Made by a program: the position numbers and the translations under genes | Assembly: GCA_009667805.1 (NCBI GenBank) | Contig: CM019066.1 | Coordinates: 6,448,001-6,512,000 of the forward strand | Direction: 5' to 3' | Origin: Leptobrachium leishanense | Taxonomy: Eukaryota; Chordata; Amphibia; Anura; Megophryidae | Length of the DNA stretch: 64,000 nt | Notes under the pieces: model-generated | What the model was told of the DNA's origin: nothing | What the model saw: the letters and a program-made list of their open reading frames with translations, nothing else | The model's database searches: none | In this document: piece by piece, positions 1-9,391 of the stretch | Numbering within the stretch: the first letter of the stretch is position 1 | How the letters are laid out: every line of letters begins with the position of its first letter

Positions 1-1015
1 CCCGGCGTGCTTTGCAAAGAGACAGGAAGTGGGTGGGACACAGGACGCTTACATCCCAAACCTCGTGGAGAACGCGCCAGAGCGCGCGAGGGAACGAGAG
101 AGAGCAGACGCAGTGCAAGACATCGCTAGAGGGCCTAGGCCAGAGCGCGAGTGAGACCTGTCAGTTCCTTTATCGGGTCATTCAGCCTAAGGAGAAGGAG
201 ACCTCCAAGTTCCAGAGATTGCTGCAGATCAAAGAAACCGAAGACCTCGAGTGAGGAGTTGCCGCGAGTTGATCGGATACGGAGAGCAGGCGGTGAGCTG
301 GACAAGTCGTGGACAAGCTACGGAAAGTCAGACAACGGATCCGGCCGCAAGTATCCCCAGTCAATATCGAGCGGAGAGACGTCCTGGGTCAGCGGAGCCT
401 AAAGCAACCGGTGGATGGGTGAGAGGCCTCCAAGGCTGTATGTAAATAAGGAACACGCTGCTGTTTTCTCTTTAAAGTCCACAGGGCCCCAACTTGACTA
501 GTCGAAGACATTCCTTAAGTAATTTCACTGGCCAGTTGAACAGTACCCGGGTACCACACACACATATACACCTTTTACATTCTGGGACTTAACCTGTGCA
601 GGACTCATTCTGTTACGAATCGGAACGGGAGTTAAAGATACGTTCCGAATATATTTTTCTCTTTTCCGCTGCGCGTTTATCGAAATACGAAGAGATTGTG
701 TTTTTGGGTTTCGCTACGTGTCCCTTTTTCCGAATTTTCGGGCAATTGCATTTCTTTTCTGTTCGGTTGCAAATATAATATTTTTCCGAAATACGAAGCC
801 TCGTGTTTCGTTTCTTTCCCGCTACGCGTTTTTACCACGATACGATAATACTGTAATAATACCTGTGAATACCGTGTCTCAACGTCTGCTTACTATTTTA
901 GTAAACTATTTAAATTATAAAAACTCACAACGGTGTTGGAGTATATTTATTCCCTAGTGCGGGGAGACTGACCCGTGGTTCATTTTCAGCGGCTCCTCCG
1001 GGAGTGAGCGCTACA
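1..1015 (+). repeat. 5' LTR of the Gypsy element (first ~99 bases outside the window)
   Basis: Base 1 aligns with base 11341 of the 3' LTR, and identity is about 99 percent from there to the shared terminal AGCGCTACA at 1007-1015. The LTR therefore lacks only its first 99 bases. Small frames inside it (for example 12-254 and 151-402) recur identically in the 3' LTR and are not taken as genes. Confidence 0.95.
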
Positions 1016-1017
1016 CG

Positions 1018-1037
1018 TGGGGGCTCGTTTCCGGGAT
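1018..1037 (+). other. Primer binding site, tRNA-Pro type
   Basis: Two bases after the LTR end the sequence reads TGGGGGCTCG, then TT, then TCCGGGAT. This matches the complement of the tRNA-Pro 3' end, TGGGGGCTCG followed by TCCGGGAT, apart from two extra T residues. Position and sequence both fit a minus-strand primer site. The two-base insertion may be damage or a family variant. Confidence 0.7.
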
Positions 1038-1073
1038 CCAGTCTCTGGAAAAACCGCATCTAAAGGGTTAAAT

Positions 1074-2564
1074 ATGGATCCAGACACTGTTGCCGAGTGG
1101 TGTGAGGAGCACAGTAGTCAGTTAGAATGTTGTATAGTCATGGATATTCCCGCAGACACTTGGGCCGAAGATCAGATTCGCCAGGCCGTGGCCGCGCTGA
1201 CACCAGACCATCGGGGGTTAATTATGGACATTGTAAAGAACACAGATACCTCTCACACGTATGTTCTTCTTGAATGGAGAAAGGGTGTTCCACCATGTTT
1301 TCAGGGCGCGAGCGTGAAACTGGCCGATGAGGTGGAAGTCCAACTAATTCAGCCAAGTGTGCCACGTGGCGAATCCGCAAGTGTTCCCGTGCCTAGTCCG
1401 TTGGCCATGACCGGGCCTGAATTTATCGTGGCTATTGGAGATCTATTGGCTAAATGTCAGAAAACAAGCCCTCCTCACACTAACTTAGGTTATCGACGGT
1501 TAAGAAATTTTACAGGAAACGTACCAACTCCGGCGGGAGAAGAAACCTTTGAAGAATGGGTGGAACAGGCGATGCAGGCTTTGGATGAGTGGGATGTCCC
1601 TGAGGCCCAGAAAAAGCAAAGGATCACCGAGAGCTTAAAGGGACCTGCGTCAGAAGCGGTGAGAAACCTGAAACTGAGTAGAAAAGATTGTACTGCCTTG
1701 GATTACTTAAACGTTCTTGAAGAAGTTTTTGGGCGAACCGAAAAAGCGGCCGAACTGGTATACCAGTACGAACACACCTATCAGAGAAGAGGTGAGAGGA
1801 TGACCGAGTACATGAGGCGCCTAGATAAGATTCTACACCAGATACTCCTGAAGAAAGGGGCCGAACCGGCCGAAGTAGATAAGATCCGAATAAAACAGAT
1901 CCTGAGGGGCTCTCAACCTCTAGATCCGGTAATGATGCAGCTGAGAAGCAGAGCAGGTAACCAAGAACTGAAGTACCTGGAACTGATCCGAGTTGTACGA
2001 GAGGAAGAGGCTTTACTGGAAGAGAAATCCTTCAGGCGGGGGGAAAGGGCTTATGCACAACCTGTGAGACATAACGACGGTCTGCAGCCTGAAAGCGACT
2101 CTCTAGATACTTATGGATCTGACGAGGACGAACAAGAACACCTAGTCGTTTTTAAATCTACAGAGAGGGCTGCCAAAGAATCGAACCTCCCTGAACGTGG
2201 TGAATTGTCCAAAACCGTCAAGAAAGTACAGGAAGCTCAAGCTGAATTGCAACAAGCGCACACGGAACTGTGCCGAGTATTGATGAAGGTGACAGAGATG
2301 CAGGCAGAAATGCAGAAATTCCTCACAGGTATGCAGACGACGGGAGTTGCTGTGGCGTCTGGTCCAAGTCCTTTAACCAAATCTCAACAAGCAACTACGT
2401 CTCCGCTCTCTAAGAAGAGATGTTTCGGGTGTGGAGAAATGGGCCATTTCCGCGCACAGTGCAAAGGCCGAAAGCCTGAGAAGGATAGAGTCGAGGGACT
2501 GTTGGAAGCCCTAGAAGGACTGTTATCTACCTCACCGGCGGGAAACGCCAGAGGGCACAAGTGA
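1074..2564 (+). CDS. gag: Gag polyprotein of the Gypsy element, PNMA-like, with CCHC zinc knuckle
   Basis: Open frame of 496 codons from the ATG at 1074. The frame is open upstream to 1017, but that stretch lies in the primer-site leader. The N-terminal part (about residues 1-110) has the acidic MDPDTVAEW start followed by an RRM-like patch resembling PNMA/Ma-family Gag-derived proteins. The central part (about 150-340) is the capsid-like helical region. A heptad-rich stretch around 379-421 may form a coiled coil. A zinc knuckle of C-X2-C-X4-H-X4-C form sits at C450, C453, H458 and C463. Gag assembles the intracellular particle, and the knuckle binds element RNA. This is the only fully intact retroelement frame in the window. 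It ends just after a frameshift signal that leads into protease. Confidence 0.9.
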   Translation: MDPDTVAEWCEEHSSQLECCIVMDIPADTWAEDQIRQAVAALTPDHRGLIMDIVKNTDTSHTYVLLEWRKGVPPCFQGASVKLADEVEVQLIQPSVPRGESASVPVPSPLAMTGPEFIVAIGDLLAKCQKTSPPHTNLGYRRLRNFTGNVPTPAGEETFEEWVEQAMQALDEWDVPEAQKKQRITESLKGPASEAVRNLKLSRKDCTALDYLNVLEEVFGRTEKAAELVYQYEHTYQRRGERMTEYMRRLDKILHQILLKKGAEPAEVDKIRIKQILRGSQPLDPVMMQLRSRAGNQELKYLELIRVVREEEALLEEKSFRRGERAYAQPVRHNDGLQPESDSLDTYGSDEDEQEHLVVFKSTERAAKESNLPERGELSKTVKKVQEAQAELQQAHTELCRVLMKVTEMQAEMQKFLTGMQTTGVAVASGPSPLTKSQQATTSPLSKKRCFGCGEMGHFRAQCKGRKPEKDRVEGLLEALEGLLSTSPAGNARGHK

Positions 2565-2591
2565 AGGAGCAACTTAGGTGCCCGAAGGTTG
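2540..2591 (+). promoter_or_regulatory. Programmed -1 ribosomal frameshift signal at the gag-pol junction
   Basis: The heptamer G GGA AAC lies at 2540-2546, with GGA and AAC read as whole codons in the gag frame. Slipping back one base gives the frame that continues into protease, which is open without a stop from there. Six bases later GGGCAC (2553-2558) can pair perfectly with GTGCCC (2578-2583). The loop bases CAACT (2570-2574) could pair with GGTTG (2587-2591) to give a pseudoknot, although the last connecting loop would be only 3 nt. The gag stop follows the heptamer by 16 nt. Heptamer, spacer and stem match known retroviral sites. Use in cells is inferred. Confidence 0.75.
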
Positions 2592-3580
2592 AACCCCGCT
2601 CCAAAAACCAAGCCAAGACCAAGAGGACGAGAGGGCCCAAAGCCGAGCCAACTGCTGAACCTGCCAGGACTGAAAGAGTCACTCCCTTAGCATCCGGGTC
2701 TACGTCATGGGGAAGCAATGCACACCCAAAGCCTACACGGGCCAAGAAAAAGGCCAGGGTACAGCAAACTGGGTCTAAGCGTCCGGATACCGCCACCAAG
2801 TTTCCTGACCAACTGATAGGTCCTTCTCCTATTGTGCCAATCCAAGTGGAAGGAGTCTACACTAAAGCCCTGTTAGATTCAGCGGCTCAAGTGACATTGA
2901 TCTACAAAGACTTCTACGAGAAACACTTAAAGCACATTCCTCTGCAAGAATTGAAGGATTTGGAAATATGGGGTATCGGCACTGAGAAACTCCCTTATGA
3001 CGGGTACCTGCAAGTGAAGTTGGAGATCGGATCTGAAGTCATCGGGCAGTCTGGGGGTTGTGATGCATTGGCCATTGTGTGTCCTCGACCCTCAGGTGCG
3101 AACAGAAGCTCCCTGATAGTGGGGACGAATACTGACCTAGTGCGGCGTCTCCTGACACCTATTGTATTGGAAGAAGGTTCGACTCAAGGAGTACACCCAA
3201 TGTTACGTCCGGTCTATCAGAGGATGGTCGAAGAACGAAAGGCACCTGCCGAGGTGGGAAGACTGTGGAGACTGGGTGGAACAGAGAAGGTTCTGCAAGC
3301 AGGAGAAGTAGCGAGCTTCCGGGCTTCAGTCAAGTTGAACGGATCGCAACCAGGTCCCTATGTGGTGCTGGGAACCGATTTTAATCATGGGAGTGAAACC
3401 GGAGTCGAAGTAATTCCTGAAATAATCTCCACCAAAGCTCTGAAGAGAACACGAGGAAGAGTCTCGGTCAGCGTGTGCAATGTGACGGATTCTCCAGTAG
3501 TCCTTAAAGCACGAATGCCTATCGGGCAAGTAGAGTCTGCTACACCCCTCTCTACCGATTTTAGGAGGGGGAGTGGATAA
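2546..3580 (+). CDS. pol: Protease segment of Gypsy pol
   Basis: This frame lies -1 relative to gag and is reached from the slippery site. The first ~80 codons are basic and proline-rich. The aspartic protease core follows, with the active-site motif LLDSAAQVTLI (catalytic Asp codon at 2876) in a DSA form rather than the commoner DTG or DSG. The protease would cleave the Gag and Gag-Pol precursors inside the particle. The frame ends at 3580 just after a run of five Gs (3567-3571). Taking one G away would carry reading into the RT frame, so the stop looks like a homopolymer indel and not a natural end. Confidence 0.8.
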   Translation, partial: RQRAQVKEQLRCPKVEPRSKNQAKTKRTRGPKAEPTAEPARTERVTPLASGSTSWGSNAHPKPTRAKKKARVQQTGSKRPDTATKFPDQLIGPSPIVPIQVEGVYTKALLDSAAQVTLIYKDFYEKHLKHIPLQELKDLEIWGIGTEKLPYDGYLQVKLEIGSEVIGQSGGCDALAIVCPRPSGANRSSLIVGTNTDLVRRLLTPIVLEEGSTQGVHPMLRPVYQRMVEERKAPAEVGRLWRLGGTEKVLQAGEVASFRASVKLNGSQPGPYVVLGTDFNHGSETGVEVIPEIISTKALKRTRGRVSVSVCNVTDSPVVLKARMPIGQVESATPLSTDFRRGSG

Positions 3581-5174
3581 AGAGATTCCAGATGAAAGAT
3601 TCTACCCCAAGGACGCTCCCATTTCACCTGAGTGGAAGAAACGTCTTCAGTCTCAAGTCCTAAAGTGGAAGGAATTGTTCTCGAAAGATGAGTTCGATGT
3701 GGGCCTAGCTAAGAGTACTGAGCACCGCATTCGGTTACAAGAAGACAAGCCGTTTCGGGAAAGATCAAGGCGAGTTCCGCTAGGAGACTTAGATGATCTG
3801 CGAGAGCAGCTGAATGAATTGCAAAGAACCAAGGTGATTCAAGAGTCCAGGAGTCCATACGCATCTCCCATAGTGTTGGTCCGGAAGAAAAATGGTTCTG
3901 TCCGCCTATGTATAGACTACCGCACATTGAACCGGAGAACCATCCCCGACCAATATGCCACTCCTCGGATAGAGGATGCCCTACAGTGTTTGTCTGGAGC
4001 AAAGTGGTTTAGTGTACTAGACCTGCGAAGCGGGTATCACCAGATACCAATGCATCCTGAAGACAAGGAGAAAACTGCGTTCATCTGTCCACTGGGGTTC
4101 TTTGAATTCAACAGAATGCCTCAAGGCCTTACGGGGGCTCCAGCCACGTTCCAACGGTTGATGGAGAAGACAGTCGGGGATATGAATCTAATCGAAGTAT
4201 TAGTGTACCTGGACGACATAATTGTGTTTGGGAAGACTCTGGAAGAACATGAGCAACGTCTGGAGAAGGTCTTGAAGAGGCTCCATGAAGAGGGTCTGAA
4301 ACTGTCTCTGGAGAAATGCCAATTCTGTCTACCGTCTGTTACGTATCTAGGACATGTGGTCTCAGCAGAAGGTGTTTCGACAGACCCTTGGAAGTTGGAG
4401 GCCGTAGCTTCTTGGCCTAGACCCCGAAACGTCACTGAACTTAGATCTTTCTTGGGATTCTGTTCATACTATCGAAGATTTGTGGGAGGATTCGCGAAAA
4501 TAGCTCAACCACTGAACAAACTCCTGCAGAAGGGAACCACAGAAGAAGGCTGCAAGGTCTCTGACCAAAACCCGTCAGCTCCAGGGCCAAGGAAAGCTCG
4601 AGAGTCTATACAAGGTGAATGGACCAGTCAATGTGAAGGAGCTTTCGTGAAGCTGAAAGAGAGTCTAACCCGAGCTCCTGTTTTGGCCTATGCAGACCCT
4701 CACAAGCCATATGAGCTACATGTGGATGCCAGCCGAGAAGGTCTGGGAGGAGTCCTGTATCAGGAGTATGGTGGATTGCTGAGGCCTGTAGCGTACGTGA
4801 GCCGGAGCCTTACGCCTTCAGAGAAGAACTACCCTACTCACAAGTTGGAGTTCCTAGCCTTAAAGTGGGCAGTGGTAGATAAGTTAAAAGACTATCTGTA
4901 TGGAGCTGAGTTTGTGATCAAGACGGATAACAATCCTCTTACCTACATCCTTACTACCGCAAAACTGGACGCAACGGGACATCGGTGGTTGGCCGCTCTG
5001 TCAGGGTTTCGGTTCAGCCTGAAGTATCGCCCTGGGGTGAATAATCGAGATGCTGATGCGTTATCGAGAAGACCCTACACTACAGAATGGACTCAGTTGA
5101 CTCCAGACGGGGTGCAAGCTTTGTGTCAAGGAACAGAGCGCCGGTCAAAGGAGGGATTGAAGCGGAGGCCATAG
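3573..5174 (+). pseudogene. pol: Reverse transcriptase and RNase H segment of Gypsy pol
   Basis: The open stretch of about 530 codons carries all the standard RT blocks: VRLCIDYRTLN, LDLRSGYHQI, the catalytic YLDD box at 4206-4217 and the LGHVVSAEGV region. RNase H follows with HVDAS near 4720 and TDNNPLTYI near 4925, ending in the usual DADALSR stretch. These domains copy the element RNA into DNA and degrade the RNA strand. The segment is out of frame with protease before it (frame break near 3567-3580) and with the linker after it (between about 5087 and 5174). As it stands, the polyprotein cannot be made without correction or an assembly fix. Confidence 0.9.
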
Positions 5175-5411
5175 GAGTCATGGCTGCGGCTGTTCTTGAG
5201 TTTTACTGTAACCCTACGCAGTTAAGGGATGAAAGTTTACCTACCTTTTCGAGACAGGACCTGAAAGCGGATCAGGCCAGAGACCCTTTAATTGCCTTGA
5301 CCATAAAGGCCCTGACTGCAAACCAGCGAGAGATTTTGTTAACCAACTCCCCGAGTGGAGCCAGATTGGTCTACAAAGAGTGGGAGCGGTTAAAGATGTT
5401 GGATGGGGTGA
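5087..5411 (+). pseudogene. pol: Gypsy pol linker between RNase H and integrase, cut by the CR1 insertion
   Basis: After the frame break near 5087-5174 the pol sequence continues in another frame through a helical linker (LKADQARDPLIALTIKAL) that normally joins RNase H to the integrase zinc domain. It is cut at about 5411, where CR1 sequence begins. The continuation is found 4 kb downstream at 9392. The exact left junction is uncertain by about 10 bases because no clear target duplication is visible. Confidence 0.75.
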
Positions 5412-5536
5412 AGTCTTCAAAGTGAGCACTTACAGGAGATCTTCTGGAGATACTCTGGAGTTAGTCTGAGGTTAGACAGGAGGTAGAAAACCTACAAAAA
5501 GGTAGGATTTGCTGGTTTTAAATCCATTCTTTTATA

Positions 5537-6452
5537 ATGGCAGGCTTGGTCCAGTGTAAGAGCTGTCATGCATTTGTTTTTAGATCCAATTTTTGGAGGT
5601 TTGGAGTGTGCCTGATATGTAGGCAGCTCTCTTTATTGCAGCAGGAAATTGCCTGTTTGAAGTCTGAGATTTGTAAATTATCTGTTAGAGAAACTCAGGC
5701 TATGACTGTTACTAAGCCACTGCCACAGAGGCCTCCTAGGAGCGGCAGATGGACTACTGTAGGATCTGGTAGACTTAGAGTTGTGGATAGAAGGCATGTC
5801 CCACAATCTGTGGCTCTTCTTAATTCTTTTGAGGCACTTTCAGAGTGTAGTGATAAGACGGATGTAGGCTCAGACACCATAGTTGAGGAACCACCATCCA
5901 CTATGCCTAAGGTATGCAGCACTGCAACCAAGGACAAAAATGAAAAGGTGGGACTTGATAGAAGGCAATTGTTGCTGGGTGATTCTATCATAAGAGGTGT
6001 TTGAGCTGGAGAGTAGTGGTTTGGTGAGATGTCTTCCTGGGGCTACTGCTCGTAGAGACAAGAGACGTATTCTCAATATTGTCAAACAAGCAAAGCAACA
6101 AGGGGAAGTGGACGTTCTAGTCCATCTAGGGACAAATGACTTGGCTAGCAATGAGGTTTCTGAGATTAAGGAAGATTTTTGTGTTCTTGGAGGTGAAATA
6201 CAGCAGATTGCGTCCACTGTGTCATTCTCTGAAGTTTTGCCTGTGCATAACATTCAAGATAGGCAGATGTGCAATAGGGAATTCATTTGTGGCTTCGGGA
6301 ATGGTGTCGGGAGCAAGGATTTGGCTTTGTGTCCCATGATAGCTCTAATTGGAGCAGAAAGGAACTGTATAAAAAAGATGGTTTGCATCTTACTCATAGG
6401 GGAACATATGTTCTCAGTGAGAAGTTCAAAGGTTTCGCAAAGAAATAGTTAA
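5537..6452 (+). pseudogene. CR1 ORF1: zinc-finger and SGNH esterase-like protein, frameshifted
   Basis: The first part (5537-6004) begins with a Cys-rich motif (CKSCHAFVF then CLICRQL), followed by a short helical stretch and a disordered linker. It ends in RRQLLLGDSIIRGV, the nucleophile block of an SGNH/GDSL hydrolase. The second part (5997-6452), in another frame, continues with LVHLGTNDLASN, the G-x-N-D block of the same fold. CR1 ORF1 proteins of vertebrates carry this zinc finger plus esterase pair; their exact role is not settled. One indel around 5997-6004 separates the two catalytic blocks. Confidence 0.8.
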
Positions 6453-6519
6453 ACTAGGAGGGGGGGACAAAAGGGTAAAAAACAATCTGCCCGATTATCC
6501 CCCAAAACTAAATCGGAGG

Positions 6520-9300
6520 GTGCAAGCAACATGCGATGTAAAAAATGACAAGCTCAGAGTCGTGTCTACAAATGCTCGCAGTTTAGTCAATACAATCAAT
6601 GAACTAGAGGCAATGATGGCAGCTGAAAAAGTAGATTTAGTGGCGGTTACTGAGACATGGTTCAGTGAGAAAAATAACTGGGACATAACAATTCCGGGGT
6701 ACACTTTATATAGAAAAGACAGAGAAGGTAGGAAAGGAGGAGGAGTGGCCCTGTATGTGAAAAACAACATAAAAACGAACCAAATAAAAGTGAGCGAGGT
6801 GAACATAGAGTCAGTTTGGGTTACGCTAACATTTGGCAATCATACAGTAGCTCGTGTAGGTGTGATCTATAGACCCCCTGGACAAGCAGAAGAACTAGAT
6901 AATCTGCTGGTTGAGGAAATAGCCAAAATGGCAATGAAGGGGGAAGTTATTATCATGGGGGACTTTAATCTTCCTGATGTGAACTGGAAAACCAAAACAG
7001 CTGGGTGCACCAGGAGTACAAATATTCTAAACTCCCTACTGGGATTATCTCTAACACAAGTAGTTGAGGAGCCGACCCGTAAAGAGGCCATATTGGATTT
7101 AATACTCACAAATGGAGGTTTGGTATCAGACGTTGTTGTAGGTGAAAATTTGGGATCTAGTGATCACCAGTCAGTATGGTTTAATATAACAACAGGGATG
7201 GAGCCGCACCACACAAGAACAAAAGTTTTAGACTTTAAAAAAACAGATTTTTCTAAAATGAGATTTTGTCTGAAGGAGTCATTATCAGACTGGAGGAGTT
7301 TAAACGGAGTCCAGGAGAAATGGGATTATTTAAAGGGCATTATTGAAGGCCACAGGAAATTGCATTCGGCTTGTTAGCAAAAACAAAAAAGGGAAGAAAC
7401 CACTGTGGTACTCAACAGAAGTGGCCAAAATAGTGAAGAACAAAAAGATAGCATTCAATAATTATAAAACAACTCAGAGTGAAGAAGATAGGCAAACCTA
7501 TAAGATTAGGCAGAAAGAGGCAAAGCAATTTATAAGAGCTTCCAAAGCACACGCAGAAGAGAAAATAGCTCAGTCAGTAAAAAAGGGGGACAAAACATTT
7601 TTTAGATACATAAACGAGAAAAGAAAAGTAAAACAAGGATTAGTTAGATTAAAAACAAAGGAAGGAAGGTATGTAGAAGAGGATAAAGGTCTCGCTGACT
7701 GCCTCAATGAATATTTTTGTTCAGTCTTTGCAGAAGAAAAGGAAGGAAAGGGACCTCAGTTAGGAGAGAACACTAAAGAGACATTTACATATCAGTTTAC
7801 AGAGGAGGAGGTTCTACAGCAGCTGTCTAAAGTAAAGACAAATAAGTCAATGGGGCCTGATGGGATCCACCCTAAATTATTAAAAGAGCTCAGTGATGTA
7901 ATAGCAAAACCATTAACAGATTTATTTAACCAATCCTTGTTAACGGGAGCCGTCCCAGAAGACTGGAAATTAGCAAATGTTGTGCCCATTTACAAGAAGG
8001 GTAGTAGGGAGGAATCGGGGAACTAGGCCAGTTAGTCTTACGTCAGTAGTGGGGAAATTAATTGAAACCATGTTAAAGGAAAGGATTGTTGAACATCTAA
8101 AAACACATAGATTACAGGATCAGAAACAACATGGGTTTACCTCAGGGAGATCATGCCAAACTAATCTTATTGATTTTTTTGATTGGGTAACAAAAATAAT
8201 AGACACAGGTGGTGCAGTAGACATTGCTTATTTAGATTTCAGTAAGGCTTTTGATACTGTTCCGCATAGAAGGCTTATCAATAAATGCAATCTTTGAGTT
8301 TAGATTCCAATATTGTTGACTGGATTAGGCAGTGGTGAGTGACAGACAACAGAGGGTTGTGGTAAATGGAGTTTATTCGGCACAAGGTCTTGTTACCAGT
8401 GGGGTACCTCAGGGGTCAGTACTTGGACCCATTCTCTTTAATATTTATATTAGTGATATTGCAGAAGGTATTAATGGAAAAGTATGTCTTTTTGCTGATG
8501 ACACAAAGATTTGCAACAGGGTTGACGTTCCTGGAGGGATCAGCCAAATGACAAATGATTTAGGTAAACTAAAAAAATGGTCGGAGTTGTGGCAATTGAG
8601 TTTTAATGTGGATAAGTGCAAGATAATGCACCTGGGACGTAAAAACCCAAGGGCTGAATATAGAATATTTGATACAGTCCTAACCTCAACATCTGAGGAA
8701 AGGGATTTAGGGGTCATTATTTCAGAGGATCTAAGGGTAAGTAGTCAATGTAATAGAGCAGCAGGAAATGCTAGCAGAATGCTTGGTTGTGTAGGGAGAG
8801 GTATTAGCAGTAGGAAAAGGGAAGTGCTCCTGCCACTGTACAGAGCACTGGTGAGACCTCACTTGGAGTACTGTGTGCAGTACTGGAGACCGTATCTCCA
8901 GAAGGATATAGACATCTTAGAGAGAGTTCAGAGAAGGGCTACTAAAATGGTGTACGGCTTGAAGGAGAAAAGTTACCAGGAAAGGCTTAATGATCTTAAC
9001 ATGTACAGCTTGGAAAAAAGACGAGACAGAGGAGATATGATAGAAACATTTAAATACATAAAGGGAATCCACAAGGTAGAGGAAGGGAGTATATTTAAAA
9101 GGAAACAAAATAGCAAAACAAGAGGACATAGTCTTAGATTAGAGGGGCAAAGGTTTAAAAGTAACATCAGGAAGCATTATTTTACTGAGAGGGTGGTGGA
9201 TGCATGGAACAGTCTTCCAGTAGAAGTGGTAGAGGCCAAAACAGTAATTGAATTTAAGCAAGCATGGGATAGGCATAAGGCTATCCTAAACAAAAGATAA
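6520..9300 (+). pseudogene. CR1 ORF2: APE-type endonuclease and reverse transcriptase, several frameshifts
   Basis: The endonuclease occupies 6520-7377, with blocks NARSL, VTETW, GDFNLPDVNW and SDHQS. RT follows in pieces: 7343-8026 (MGPDGIHPKLL), 7977-8297 (HGFTSGRSCQTN, YLDFSKAFDTVPH) and 8332-9300 ([15 protein letters not shown], the catalytic FADD box, LGVIISEDL and the conserved C-terminal tail). The protein would nick the target and prime reverse transcription from the CR1 3' end. At least four frame changes separate the pieces, and almost all damage is by small indels, not nonsense substitutions. No ATG start is evident at 6520. Confidence 0.9.
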
Positions 9301-9391
9301 ATCCAGGTTAAGTATCCATGTAATTGGACAGACTAGATGGGCCGAAAGGTTCTTATCTGCCGACATTTTTCTATGTTTCTATGTTTCTATG

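Larger units (their letters stand above)
5412..9391 (+). mobile_element. CR1-clade LINE inserted in Gypsy pol, near full length
   Basis: The insert has a 5' region, an ORF1 with zinc-finger and esterase-like parts, an ORF2 with endonuclease and RT, and a short 3' end closing in tandem TTTCTATG octamers (about 9368-9391). That octamer tail is the CR1 hallmark. The element lies in the same orientation as the Gypsy element and splits its pol gene. A minus-strand copy of the same 3' end lies at 47452-47581, so the family is dispersed. No long target duplication is seen, which is usual for CR1. Confidence 0.9.

Noticed and set aside
12..957. Small frames in the LTRs
   Set aside because: Most recur with the same sequence in both LTRs, have no domain and no coding signature; expected by chance in CG-rich LTR DNA.
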